A DNA stretch of 34,243 bases from the NCBI GenBank assembly GCA_003614735.1, contig KZ992533.1, forward strand, positions 1 through 34,243. Direction: 5' to 3'. The stretch is from Thamnocephalis sphaerospora (Eukaryota > Zoopagomycota > Zoopagomycetes > Zoopagales > Sigmoideomycetaceae). Below the pieces are notes generated by a model, which had not been told where the DNA came from, did not search any database, and was given only the letters and a program-made list of their open reading frames with translations. Position 1 is the stretch's first letter. Each line of letters starts with the position of its first letter. Shown piece by piece: positions 11,220 to 20,630 of the stretch. Both the position numbers and the translations under genes were made by a program.

Positions 11220-11477
11220 GCTGCCAGACGAGAAAAGAGTAGCAATGGCTGCGGTTCAAAGTGAAAGAGTTGCACTGGGAAAGCGCCATCGGCTGAGTAA
11301 TGCCACCGTCAATATCGCACAATCACACACACACACACATGCATACACCATGAATGCTCAGTCAACCAGGAGACAGGCTGAAACAGGCCCTTTTCAGTCC
11401 TTCTCCTATGCACAGCTCCGCCTCTAACCACCACCACCTCCTCCTCCTCCTCTTATCCTTGACTCCCCAATCTAACC
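11220..11477. promoter_or_regulatory. Divergent promoter between CFD1 and the PPxY membrane protein gene
   Basis: 258 bp separate the two ATGs. It holds a (CA)8 microsatellite (11324-11339) and, next to the plus-strand gene, a pyrimidine-rich CCA/CCT triplet run (11427-11453), a composition common in fungal 5' leaders. No TATA box is evident. Confidence 0.5.
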
Positions 11478-12862
11478 ATGCCGTTTGCCGAGCCGGATTT
11501 CGGCCTGGCCTTTCCGCTGCCCAACACGCTAAACGCTTTAGGCTCTAGCGAGGAAGCAGCGGCACAACGGCCTGCACGCAACGGTGCTTACGAACAAATT
11601 CCCGCGGCTGACCAGCTTACCGACGACAGCGACGACCAAGACACGCTGCGAGCTGGCGCTGAAGATACATCAGACGCCGAGTCACTGCTAGAACTGACTC
11701 CGGAAGAAGCAAATCGCTTGGTCAATGTCTTGGCGGAAGGCGTTGTCGACTGGTCCCGCAGCAGCACAACACCCCATAGTCGCGCCAACGGTAGCACGGA
11801 TGCACCCCGCGCCTCTCGGTCACGAGCATTGAGCCATCTGTTTAGCAGAAGCGGACTGTCGGCGGTGATACATGGCCAAGGACAGGCGCGGCCTGACCAG
11901 TCCTACCGCCAGGACGACGTCCATGACGAAAATGAACCACTGGCAAATCGCATGTCAACGCCACGTGGCGAGCAAAGCACAATGATACAGCTTAACGATA
12001 TGAGCACATCACCGTTAGCCCACACTAGAGCTAGCGACGGTGCTATGCGCTTCTTTGTGGAGGAGCGCCAGCGTCTGCGTCACCTGGTGATACGTGCTGT
12101 AGCACTACTGAGCCTGATCTCGGCGGTAACTGGCGTAACGCTCTACTTTAACGGATCATTTGACGACGAAAAGGGCGCCGTCGACTTGAGCAGTCGTACC
12201 TGGGCGCTCTACGTCGCTTTTCTCATCTTCAACGCCGTTTTGGTGTCGCTCCTGCTGATGGTGAGCCAGGCACAGGGAAATCGCTGCCGGAAAGCTAATG
12301 CAATGTACGATAATCATAGGCCTACGGCGTCCGCATTGCTGAGCTGCACATGAATGCTACTGTGGAGGTGGAGACGGCTGCAACCGCTCAGTTGTTGGAG
12401 CGGTACCGGCAGCACCGTCGCCGTCAGATCCGCCGTATGCAGCGCAGGTCGCACAGGCGCCGCAATAACGGCGATGACGACGACGAGATGGCGGATGGCG
12501 AAAGCGATACACCGCTTGCTCAGCAGATGGCCTACGAGCGGCGGCGTCTCAACCGTCGCAGGGGACGTGGCCCGGCAGTGCAGCGCCAACATCAGCAACA
12601 GACGCTGGACGTGGATCCGACACTGCTTGCTCCGCCGCCACCAACCTACGCCGAGGCAAGCATGGATCCGCCAGCATACGACACAATCAAGGATATATTG
12701 CCGAACAGCGCCAACACCGCATCTGAGCAGAGGGATGCCGTCGGCACACAGCCCGGCCCCTCTTCGCACCACAACGTGTCCTCGCCCTCACTAGCAGATA
12801 CACACAGCACCGGGGATGACGAAACGGACAGCTCAACACTTGCGCATCAGCCGGAACAATAG
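11478..12862 (+). CDS. Two-pass membrane protein with two PPxY motifs
   Basis: I do not recognise the family. Two exons (11478-12260, 12320-12862) with a 59-bp intron (donor GTGAGC, acceptor ATAG) give 441 aa. Residues 1-195 are polar, acidic and probably disordered. Hydrophobic segments lie at about 202-224 (HLVIRAVALLSLISAVTGV) and 241-270; the intron falls inside the second, and splicing completes it (SLLLM/AYGVRIAEL). A strongly basic stretch (285-310, many Arg) follows. Near the C-terminus are PPTY (368-371) and PPAY (378-381), the class bound by WW domains of Nedd4/Rsp5 ubiquitin ligases. Two passes put both tails on the same side, and the Arg-rich stretch after the second segment suggests that side is the cytosol. 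An Rsp5-adaptor role, as for Bsd2 or Rcr1, is inference from motif and topology only. Confidence 0.75.
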
Positions 12863-13067
12863 AGCGCACGCGCACACCATCGTCAGCCCAGTCGCCCGGT
12901 TCTCCGCAATCTTATTTGTGTACTTTTCGCACGCCCCTTTGAGCAACCGTCAGCATCATTGTTGTTGTCGCCGTTATCGGCACTTGGTGATCATTTCTTT
13001 ATAAACTCACGTCTATGGCATGAGGTGTGCAGCCATAACAACATGCGTTATCGCAATAGCGTATTTC

Positions 13068-15887
13068 TCAGCCGCGGTTACGATAGTAGGCGGCTATTTC
13101 AGCCTCCGTGGGAAGCAGATTTCCGGGTGCGCTCACCAGCTGACGCACGCCAGAAACCATCCGGCCGATGCGCATCACCTCATCTTCTGCGCCGGCATCC
13201 ATTAGAAATGCAAACGCATGCAACAGGAGCGGCTTGTGCGGAATCCGACCCAGGCCAATCATACACTCGATGACGGCCGGTATTTCGTGCACGCGTCCCG
13301 TGCGGCCAAGCAGTCCAACGTAGCTATACCAGCAGCGCCGTGACAAGCGATCGCGCATCGGCTGCTTGCCGTCACCTCTGAATTTCCGGTGAGTTGCTGG
13401 TGTCGAGGACGCAGCAGCGTTGGCCGAATCAGCATGGTCAAGCTTAGCATCGGCTGCCGCCGCCGTCGCCATGCCAGACGTTGATGTGAACAGCGGATCG
13501 ACGGCAACCATTGATGTGTCTGAAGGTGCGGTCGGAAGATCGAGCAGACCCCGCGTTGCTTCGCGCCACACGCGCTCACCCTCTGCGGGTAGTTGATGCC
13601 AGGCGCAGGTGTCTAGCACAATGCACAGCGTGGCAAAATTCCACGACCGCCGTTCAAGCGTGTCGTCGGGTCGACGGTGCCGCAGCGGTGCATCGTCGCC
13701 TCCTCGCCCCGCGTCGAACGCTGCGCGCCATAGATGCAGCACATCGCGTGGCCGACCGGCGCGATTCAATGCTGCCATTACTGTGTTAATACTGATCATA
13801 TCCAGCGACCGACTGCCGCTATCACTACACGATGTTGACGCAGCGCCATCATGATTGGCGTCAGATGCAGCAGGCGTCCGGTTGTGCTGTAGCAGCATAG
13901 CAATCACTCGATCAATCTCACCCGCCTTTGCATATGCGTCGGCGAGCGCGCACCATGTTTTCTGATTGGGCTGGTTTTCGGAACGGTTCTCCTGCATGCG
14001 ACGTATCGTTGCCTCGGCATTCTCTAGCAGGCCACACTTGCCATAGGCCACAAGCAGCGCAGTATAGCCAGCAACGCCTGGCTGCTCGCCAGCCTGCAGC
14101 ATGTCGTCAAAGGCCTGCTGAGCAGCCGTCAGATCCATGCGCTCTGCATGCGCAGCAATCAGTGCCGTCCACATGTACGCGTTGGGTGCGCACAGGCCAG
14201 AGTCGCGAGCGTGCTCAAAGTGAGCCACCGCTTCGTCGGGACGGCCAGCACGACGCGCAGCGGTCATAAGTATCGACACCACATAGGGCTGGTGACGGCG
14301 CTCGGGTGGTAGGCGTTCCGCGGCAGCCACCGCCTTGTCGTACTTGCCCGCGCTGCACCAGTGCTCCACCTCTTTGCGTAGTAGGATACTGCTATCCATG
14401 GACGCCCGCCCGTGGATAGCATTACAACATGCACGCAAGCGTTCAGCCATCGTATTCCGACGCAGTTTGAGCGCCAGTACAGCCGCCGAGGCAAAAACGC
14501 GCTCATTGAGTCCGTATCGGCCGACATCTAGATGCGGTTGCAGCTTCATGGCTGCATCGGCTGAAGCATCCGGTACGGGTGCACCGTCCACGCCCTTTTG
14601 CAGCATCCAATCGTCCATTGGGCCGCAATAATGCTTTTCCAGATAGCGGAGAAGCGCATCCGCTGCCAGCTGGCATTGCCGCAAGTCCGTCTGCCACGCT
14701 GCTCCAAGGTATTTACTGGGCCGAGTAAGGTCGGCAGCCAAGGTGCGGAGTAGCACCATCCAGCTGCGCGCTAGAACACGTACGCCTGCACGTGGCATCT
14801 CTCGCGTCACCACGCCCACCGCCTCACGCGGGCGACCGGCTCGCAGCCACGCCACCACCATCCAGTGCCAGCAGGCGTTGTTGGCGTACAGGCCGTAGGC
14901 ATGCTGCATGCGCAGCATCCACGCGCGACACGCAGCAGGCATAGCTTGCAGTGCGTAAACGCGCATCAGACTGCTCAGTGTCCACAGACTCGGTCGGCGC
15001 GCCATTTCGGTGGGCGAGGCGTCCAAAAGTGCATCGATGCGTCCATCACGCCAACCGCGCTCCTGTCGCCCGAGAAACACCGTCACGGCGTGGCGCACCT
15101 GGTCTACGCGATTCTCCACGGCAAGATAGGCATCCAAGCATCGTCGCTGCGCTCTTATCTCCGCTTGCGCCATTTCCATTGCCTCTGATGGGGCGCCAGC
15201 TGGCGGCGCCTGGATGGCCGGCCAGCTTACGAGAATATGGCAAAGTCGCTCGGCCCGCAATGCCGCATCAGCGGTAGACTGAGTGGCGCGCTGCAGTAGA
15301 ATGGCCATTTCGACGCGATACGTGACGGGCACTTTGTCCTGAACGGCCAGATAGGCGCGCCAGGCTGCTTCTGCCTGTCGTGCGGCCAGTGCTCGACGCA
15401 AGTAGTCTAGTCTCCTCTGTGTCTCTGCAGTCCGCTGTTCGCCCGCATCCGCATCCATGGCTACATGCGTCGCGATGGCTAGACTCTGCGTAGATCCATG
15501 GTCTATGCGCATATCGGCAGTATATGCACTGCTGTCTGCCTGGCTATTGCCACGACGCGCAGCGCAGCCATGAAACCACCGTCGCGCCACCAACGCTGTA
15601 CGTTCGCGCGTCGCCGCTCCGCCTACAGCTGTGGCTGCGACGGTTGGCACGGGTACTGCTCTTGGTGTCACGGTGAGGTGCGGACAGAGAAAACCGCGCA
15701 CCCGTCCCAGTGCTTCTGCGTCCACGCGCACCTTTGTCGAACGGTCAGGCCCAGTATCGGCGACGGTGCGCGCTGTCTCAGGACCCGGTGGTCCGTGTAC
15801 CCCGGCGCGATGGCGACCAAGTGTGCGCATGGTGCAGGCTGCACTCCTCATGCGTTGCATGGCTGCACTCGCCAACAAATGGCCCAT
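13068..15887 (-). CDS. Pentatricopeptide repeat (PPR) protein, probably mitochondrial
   Basis: P-class PPR proteins bind organellar RNA and act in processing, stability or translation. From the ATG at 15887 the intronless frame gives 939 aa. The same frame stays open to 16094 but without an upstream ATG, so 15887 is the furthest supported start; ATGs at 15860, 15851 and 15830 are alternatives. The Arg-rich N-terminus (MQRMRSAACTMRTLGRHR) fits a presequence. Helix-turn-helix repeats are clearest at about residues 530-660, with typical cores YMWTALIAAHAERMD, AGYTALLVAYGKCGLLENAE and KTWCALADAYAKAGEID; others lie near 300-365, 700-720 and 850-890. An Ala/Ser/Asp-rich insertion (about 780-835) splits the last two. 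It is convergent with the PPxY gene, and its 5' end faces a small membrane protein gene 210 bp away. Confidence 0.85.
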   Translation of the reverse strand: MGHLLASAAMQRMRSAACTMRTLGRHRAGVHGPPGPETARTVADTGPDRSTKVRVDAEALGRVRGFLCPHLTVTPRAVPVPTVAATAVGGAATRERTALVARRWFHGCAARRGNSQADSSAYTADMRIDHGSTQSLAIATHVAMDADAGEQRTAETQRRLDYLRRALAARQAEAAWRAYLAVQDKVPVTYRVEMAILLQRATQSTADAALRAERLCHILVSWPAIQAPPAGAPSEAMEMAQAEIRAQRRCLDAYLAVENRVDQVRHAVTVFLGRQERGWRDGRIDALLDASPTEMARRPSLWTLSSLMRVYALQAMPAACRAWMLRMQHAYGLYANNACWHWMVVAWLRAGRPREAVGVVTREMPRAGVRVLARSWMVLLRTLAADLTRPSKYLGAAWQTDLRQCQLAADALLRYLEKHYCGPMDDWMLQKGVDGAPVPDASADAAMKLQPHLDVGRYGLNERVFASAAVLALKLRRNTMAERLRACCNAIHGRASMDSSILLRKEVEHWCSAGKYDKAVAAAERLPPERRHQPYVVSILMTAARRAGRPDEAVAHFEHARDSGLCAPNAYMWTALIAAHAERMDLTAAQQAFDDMLQAGEQPGVAGYTALLVAYGKCGLLENAEATIRRMQENRSENQPNQKTWCALADAYAKAGEIDRVIAMLLQHNRTPAASDANHDGAASTSCSDSGSRSLDMISINTVMAALNRAGRPRDVLHLWRAAFDAGRGGDDAPLRHRRPDDTLERRSWNFATLCIVLDTCAWHQLPAEGERVWREATRGLLDLPTAPSDTSMVAVDPLFTSTSGMATAAAADAKLDHADSANAAASSTPATHRKFRGDGKQPMRDRLSRRCWYSYVGLLGRTGRVHEIPAVIECMIGLGRIPHKPLLLHAFAFLMDAGAEDEVMRIGRMVSGVRQLVSAPGNLLPTEAEIAAYYRNRG

Positions 15888-16097
15888 ACACGCCCGCCTC
15901 GGCTTGGATCGCGCGATGCTCGCACGGCGTAGGGCCGAATACCAGCTGCGCTCCGCCCAGACTGCGGCGAAACACAATGTGGGGAGGAAAGAAGAGCGCG
16001 ATAAACAACCTGGAGTAACGCTGTTTTCTTTTTCTTCGTTAGCCTGACACGCACCGAGGCTTGTTGAATCGGAATTACGCCACCTCCGCGACACGCC

Positions 16098-16554
16098 ATG
16101 AGCGAGGCCGAAAAGAGTGCGAGCAAGACGCTGACGCTGTCATGGCGTGACGCGGCCCAGCAAATACGCCGACGCCCGACACTACTGTGGGGCCTGCTAG
16201 CGATACCGATCGGCCTGTACGGGGGATCACGGCTACACGACTGGCAGAGTGCTCGTAGCGCCGCACCGGCGGTCGCGCCGACAGCTGACGGCCATCCGGC
16301 AGGCGGGGCGCCGTCGAGGAGCGCCGAGGATGCATTGCAGCTGCGACGGTAAGCGACAACGGCAGCAATGCGCGCACCCACGCGCTAGTTTGCTAACTGC
16401 CCACGCTAGGATGCGCGAGCGCCGCCATCGCGACCTGCTGCGCGAGAAAGCAAGCCTTGAAGCGAAACTCACGGCGCTGCAGCAGCAGGAGAAGGCAGCC
16501 CATCCGTCGACGACAACGACGGCCGGCGGCGCCGTGCCGCCGGCACCCGCCTAG
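16098..16554 (+). CDS. Small single-pass membrane protein with C-terminal coiled coil
   Basis: Not recognised. Two exons (16098-16348, 16410-16554) join across a 61-bp intron (donor GTAAGC, branch TGCTAAC, acceptor CTAG) to give 131 aa. The splice signals are near-perfect, which argues for a real gene despite its size. Residues 10-27 are amphipathic and basic (RDAAQQIRRRP), followed by one hydrophobic segment at about 28-44 (LLWGLLAIPIGLYGG), an Ala/Pro/Gly-rich linker, and a charged heptad-like helix at about 84-112 (REKASLEAKLTALQQQEK). A short basic N-terminus, one segment and a coiled coil are common in small mitochondrial inner-membrane assembly factors, but that is only a resemblance. 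It is divergently paired with the PPR gene. Confidence 0.65.
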
Positions 16555-16935
16555 CATCGCGCTCTGCATGGCCATAAACGCGTTTCTTCCATGCCCATTC
16601 GCCGGCCGCCAGCAGAAAGGCACGCCAGGCCGACTGACTCGGTGTGCGCCGTCCACGCGCGTCATACGCACACCACCGATGGCCGCCAATCAGCGGTGCT
16701 TCACGTGGTAACGGCGCGTTGCGATTGGCGGATATTGCTCGCCACGGTGCGGCCTCACTGTGGCATACATGGCAGCGAAAAAGGACAGCTGGCTGTCCCA
16801 GAGCAGCATGTGTACGCCGCACGACGCAGCGCACAGCGGCCACGCCGGCTGGTGATTGGCAGCGGAGAGGCGTCGGCTGGCGCAGTGTGTGAGGGCGGCC
16901 GCGAGTGGGTGGAGCAGGCAAGCGAGCGAGCGAGG

Positions 16936-17340
16936 CCCACCACCACTCACACGCCTCACACCCACCGCCACTGCGAAAAACACAGCGCCCGCCTCACACA
17001 CAAAACCCACTGCCGCCCACCCACCCGCCCCACTCACCGCCCCCTTCACAACGCTTCCCTCACTACGCCCACTACGCACGGCTGCCACCACCAACGGCAC
17101 CTCTACGGCCACCACCACCACCACCACCACCGCCGCCGCCGCCGCCGCTGCTACTGCTGCTCCTACTTGTGCCTGCGCTCACCGGCCTCTCACTTGCGTG
17201 AACCACTACCACCACCACCGGCACCACCACACCACACCGCACCACCCACCCACCGGCACCACCGCTGCCACCACCACCACCACCCAGCACCCAGCACCAC
17301 CGGCCTACACCGCCACCGCCGTCACCTCGGTCCCGCCTAG
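16936..17340 (+). repeat. C/A-rich, G-poor low-complexity tract with CAC/CCG triplet arrays
   Basis: The plus strand is strongly C+A with few G and T over about 400 bp. It contains a perfect CCA array (about 17109-17130), a CCG array (about 17131-17147), CTG units, then further CCA clusters to 17340. Every frame is therefore open over long distances (poly-His, poly-Thr, poly-Pro or poly-Gly), which explains the long false ORFs. Confidence 0.85.
17016..17031 (-). other. G-quadruplex motif with 1-nt loops
   Basis: On the minus strand four G-runs (GGGG, GGG, GGG, GGG) are separated by single nucleotides C, T and T. This meets the strictest G4 rule and would favour a very stable parallel fold. 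On the plus strand it is the C-rich complement. It is 1.1 kb upstream of the HMG gene and inside the C/A-rich tract. Confidence 0.8.
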
Positions 17341-18133
17341 TCTTGTTTGGTAGGTACGTCAGCTACACTGCGTAGCCGTGGGTCAAACGGCCGGCCATGG
17401 CCGTCCACGCTATCGCTGCGTAAGCCTCCGCTGCTGCCCCGCCCACTTGCACGCACGCCACCGCCTTCCATACGCGTCCCCACTGCCCATCCGCCCCGTG
17501 TCGGCGCATATATCCACTGGCCATCATCGCCCACACTCGCTGCTTGCCCACCGCACGTATCCCACGCCATCCGGCCCTGCATTGCGCTTCTCCGAGGCAG
17601 GCTGGACATTTTTTCTGTATTGCTTTTTCGACTTTGTGCTCTTGGCTGTTGGCCGTCAAGCAGGGCATTGTCCAGCGCACGCTGCCACACAACCGCATAT
17701 GCTCCTGCCCGACGCCTACTTGGCCGACGCCAGCCTGCCAGAACCCTTTGGCAAGGCGGCGGCGGCTGCATGGCCGATCGGGTGGGCGTAGCATTGATGG
17801 ATGTCGTGCATATAGCGCCCCTTTCCACCACGACCGCGAGGATGCAGTTCTGGCCTCTTCTCTCTGTTTCTCTTTCTGTCTCTCAGTCTCCCTTGTGGTG
17901 ATTGCCAATTTCGCATTCGATTTTTCGCAGTTTACCCCCAGAAGCTGCGCTGAAAAAGACGCGTACACACTGCGCCACCTCGCCCCTTGCTACAAAAACC
18001 GTGCTGCCTGGCTGCTCGGCCACACCCGCCCTCTCTTGCTCTCACTCTCGCATCCTTACCGCCCACCCAGTGCGCCGTTTGTCGGAGACGCACCGTTGCT
18101 CACCGCACCGTTGTCCCTGCTACGCTAGCCAAC

Positions 18134-18409
18134 ATGCCCAAGGAAGCCAAGCCCCGCGCCGCCCGTGGCACTCGCACCAAGAAGGACCCGAACGCACCCA
18201 AGCGTGCGCTGTCCGCCTACATGTTCTTCGCCACCGACAACCGCCCGCGCGTCAAGGAGGAGAATCCGGATGCCCAGTTTGGTGAGATCGGCAAGATCCT
18301 CGGCAAGGAGTGGAAGGCGATGGACGAGAAGGACAAGAAGGAGTATTTCCAAAAGGCCGCCGAGGACAAGAAGCGCTACGAGCGCGAGATGGAGGAGTAC
18401 AACAGCTAA
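18134..18409 (+). CDS. NHP6: HMG-box chromatin protein, NHP6 type
   Basis: Intronless, 91 aa, matching the roughly 93-99 aa of NHP6A/B. NHP6 bends DNA without sequence specificity and assists FACT, transcription and nucleosome remodelling in the nucleus. A basic N-terminal arm ([19 protein letters not shown]) precedes one HMG box from about residue 20: [12 protein letters not shown], then a [14 protein letters not shown] helix and [19 protein letters not shown]. The box is nearly the whole protein and there is no acidic tail, as in NHP6 and unlike vertebrate HMGB1. Codons are strongly biased (Lys nearly all AAG, Glu nearly all GAG), unlike its neighbours, which points to high expression. The ATG follows a long pyrimidine-rich leader. 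Confidence 0.95.
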   Translation: MPKEAKPRAARGTRTKKDPNAPKRALSAYMFFATDNRPRVKEENPDAQFGEIGKILGKEWKAMDEKDKKEYFQKAAEDKKRYEREMEEYNS

Positions 18410-18827
18410 GCATGCCACGCATGCCTTCATCTCGGCGGTGCTTTACAGCGACCGCCAAGACGTGCGGGCCGTCGGAGCGCGCGGAGAGGCGATTAGCATG
18501 CCAAGGGTCGGCATGATCACCACTACTACCACCACCATCACCATCAGCACCACGCCACGTTAGCAGCATCGTTTGCAGCTTTTATGTGTATTGGCGAGCA
18601 CACAGACTCGCCTTACCTCTCTCCTCTTTCTTTTTGCTCTCGGGAGTTGTGTAATCGTGCCATTGTCGCTGTCTTTTTCCAAGAAAGAGTATGATCACAT
18701 CATTGGCTGGCTACTGGCCAGGCATGCCACGTGCACATGCGAAATGAGCCAGCAATCCTGCCCTGTTGCTCTTCATGCACACATGTAACGCTGCAAATCG
18801 CACGTCTTTATTGCACACACGGTCGGT
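18410..18827. other. Spacer between convergent genes
   Basis: This 418-bp stretch holds the 3' flanks of the HMG gene and the AIM32-like gene. It contains a CAC/CAT triplet cluster (about 18516-18553) and T-rich patches (about 18620-18680) but no frame that I can support as coding. Confidence 0.5.
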
Positions 18828-20096
18828 TTAAAAGTCGGTAGATGTGGGCGGATTCAGTCGGCCGCGGTACAGCTCGCGGATAATCTCCTGGCCAAATACG
18901 GTTCGCTCCAGAATTGCATCGACGTGGCAGGCGGTAACACGGCCATACCAGACGCCAGCCGGGTAAATGAGAACGTTACCGGCAAATTTGTGGCCACCTG
19001 TGTGGGATACCATAAACACGCCCACGTCGTCGCATGCTGTGGCAGTAGTGGCGTCGGTAGCATCGCCAGCGGTAGCAGCGTCTCGCTGTCGACGCTGCTC
19101 TAGTGCCTCCAAAAAGCGGCGGTGCAGAATCGGACCGGCTATGCCACAGCGTTTGTCGCGTCGTTGGTGCGCGCAGATTAGGATGACCGCGCGATACGGA
19201 ATAGGACGCAGCGGCAGAGACGGTGGCAGGTCTACCCTCGTTTCCGGTGTATCGTCCGCATCCGCACGCTTCGTCGGCGCTGTGGACTGCGCTACCTGCC
19301 GGACAAACTGCTGTACACGTGCTTCTATCCGTGCCGGATCGTACGGATCAGCACCTTCAACCGTCTTATCCTCACTGCGCATTGCAGCGACGGTGTCGGC
19401 ATCGAAAAGCGAAAGCATCTGATACTCGGGAAAGAGAAACACCTCGCCGGCTGGCTGGCGCTGGGCCGTGCATGCTAGCCATTTGCCAGCGCCCTCTGCC
19501 TTGGCCGCACGCGACAGCATACCCGTCACCGTAATGGCGCGGGCATCCCAAAGCGCGCCGGTTGTATCCGCCTCGTCCGCTGCACCTTCGGCCACCGGTT
19601 GTGCGCTCTCCCCACCTGCGATCTGCGCCGCTTTGGTCGCCTCCTCCAACGTGGCTTTTTCCACATTCGACGGCCAGTACCGCGCAGGCGCACCTGTAGA
19701 CACGACTACATGTCGCATCAGCGGCTTCATCTTTCCATAGAGTATAGCTTCGCGATCCAGCTTCAGATAGCTGGGGTAGGCCTCGTGCGCGTCCGGCTGA
19801 AGACACGTATCACGCGCAGCGCATCCATCGCAGTCGTCCAGCGATACGGTCTGCGGGTGTGATAGCGGCAAGTCGTACAGCACGCCGCCTACTTCCTCCT
19901 GTGCACCAGTCGCTGCGCTGTGCCCCTCAGTAGTGGCGGCAGCCCCCAGTGCAGAGCGTAGCGTGCTGACAAAACGCTGCATGTCGAAGGCTGACCGAGT
20001 AGGTGGCACAAGACTAATGAAATGTGCTGAGCACCCGCGAACAGACGGTGAAGTGGCACTGGCAAGAGAACGTAGGGTAGCCCGGCGCAGCAACAT
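18828..20096 (-). CDS. AIM32: AIM32/Apd1-family thioredoxin-like 2Fe-2S protein
   Basis: An intronless 422-aa frame. The family binds a 2Fe-2S cluster through two Cys and two His on a thioredoxin-like fold; Aim32 is mitochondrial, Apd1 cytosolic. The ligands are visible: C308 and C317 in ILICAHQRRDKRCGIAG, and H365 and H369 in VSHTGGHKFAGNVLIYP, followed by the conserved GVWYGRV. The Arg-rich N-terminus (MLLRRATLRSLASATSPSVR) fits a mitochondrial presequence, hence AIM32 rather than APD1. A further Cys cluster, CDGCAARDTC, lies at 89-98. It is longer than yeast Aim32 (about 311 aa) because of Ala/Glu/Asp-rich insertions at about 150-180, 235-285 and 336-355. The ATG at 20096 is the first in frame; the one encoding M39 is an alternative. 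Confidence 0.88.
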   Translation of the reverse strand: MLLRRATLRSLASATSPSVRGCSAHFISLVPPTRSAFDMQRFVSTLRSALGAAATTEGHSAATGAQEEVGGVLYDLPLSHPQTVSLDDCDGCAARDTCLQPDAHEAYPSYLKLDREAILYGKMKPLMRHVVVSTGAPARYWPSNVEKATLEEATKAAQIAGGESAQPVAEGAADEADTTGALWDARAITVTGMLSRAAKAEGAGKWLACTAQRQPAGEVFLFPEYQMLSLFDADTVAAMRSEDKTVEGADPYDPARIEARVQQFVRQVAQSTAPTKRADADDTPETRVDLPPSLPLRPIPYRAVILICAHQRRDKRCGIAGPILHRRFLEALEQRRQRDAATAGDATDATTATACDDVGVFMVSHTGGHKFAGNVLIYPAGVWYGRVTACHVDAILERTVFGQEIIRELYRGRLNPPTSTDF

Positions 20097-20630
20097 TCAA
20101 GCGCAGTAGCCGTGCAGAGTGTAAGCGCTATTCGAGCAGCAAATGGGTCGGATGAGGCTAGAGAATGAACGCGACAAGGGTCACAAAGCCAGTGCCCAAG
20201 AGCCGGTGCATAGTATTTGGAGAACGTGGCCGGAAAAGCGGATCAACCGAAAGTCCGAGTAATTTTCTGGCCACCTGAGATCACCACAATGAGCCGATAT
20301 ACGCCATGGCGCTCCCACTGTGAGTGGCAAGTCGCGCGCATGCGCAGCTGGTTGTGTTGTGGCTATCCGTTCTGCGTTCACTGCACGGTATGACTGACCC
20401 AATTAATAACAATGATGATGCAGTAACACCGTAATGAAATTAAAAGCATATCAGAATGTTTTCCGAGTTGAGGAACATATTGACAATGACGCAAGTGCGA
20501 AGGATGGCATGCTAATAGAGTATACGCGTCAACAGAGCAGTGATCCAGCGGCACGCGGCGGATACCGGAAATAGGGACACAAATCATGTAGAGTGTTTGT
20601 CCGCACCAGCCAACAGCTGTCGCTTCCGCG
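20097..20630. other. Spacer between the AIM32-like and kelch genes
   Basis: About 530 bp between two minus-strand genes: the promoter of the AIM32-like gene and the 3' flank of the kelch gene. A/T-rich patches occur around 20398-20460. I see no supported gene, TATA box or repeat. Confidence 0.4.

Larger units (their letters stand above)
16555..18133. other. 1.6-kb low-complexity spacer upstream of the HMG gene
   Basis: No gene is called. The left part (about 16936-17340) is C/A-rich simple sequence. The right part (17400-18130) is pyrimidine-rich on the plus strand, as expected of a long fungal promoter and 5' leader for the highly expressed HMG-type gene. A polypyrimidine tract ending in CAG (about 17857-17886) looks like a 3' splice site and could close a 5'-UTR intron. 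Long frames on both strands arise from the biased composition; two (plus 17591-17791; minus 17831-17337) read slightly more like protein but have no family match. Confidence 0.5.

Noticed and set aside
11322-11342. CA repeat considered as part of a coding leader of the PPxY gene
   Set aside because: A simple repeat in the divergent spacer; the frame through it does not join the gene's ATG.
15888-16094. Upstream extension of the PPR frame to 16094 (1008 aa)
   Set aside because: The extension has no ATG, would start at GTG, and reaches within 4 bp of the divergent small gene's ATG. The ATG at 15887 with a presequence-like start is simpler.
16591-17353. Long plus- and minus-strand ORFs (poly-His, poly-Thr, poly-Pro, poly-Gly)
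   Set aside because: They arise from the C/A-rich simple-sequence tract, where stops are rare in every frame; no domain or splice structure supports them.
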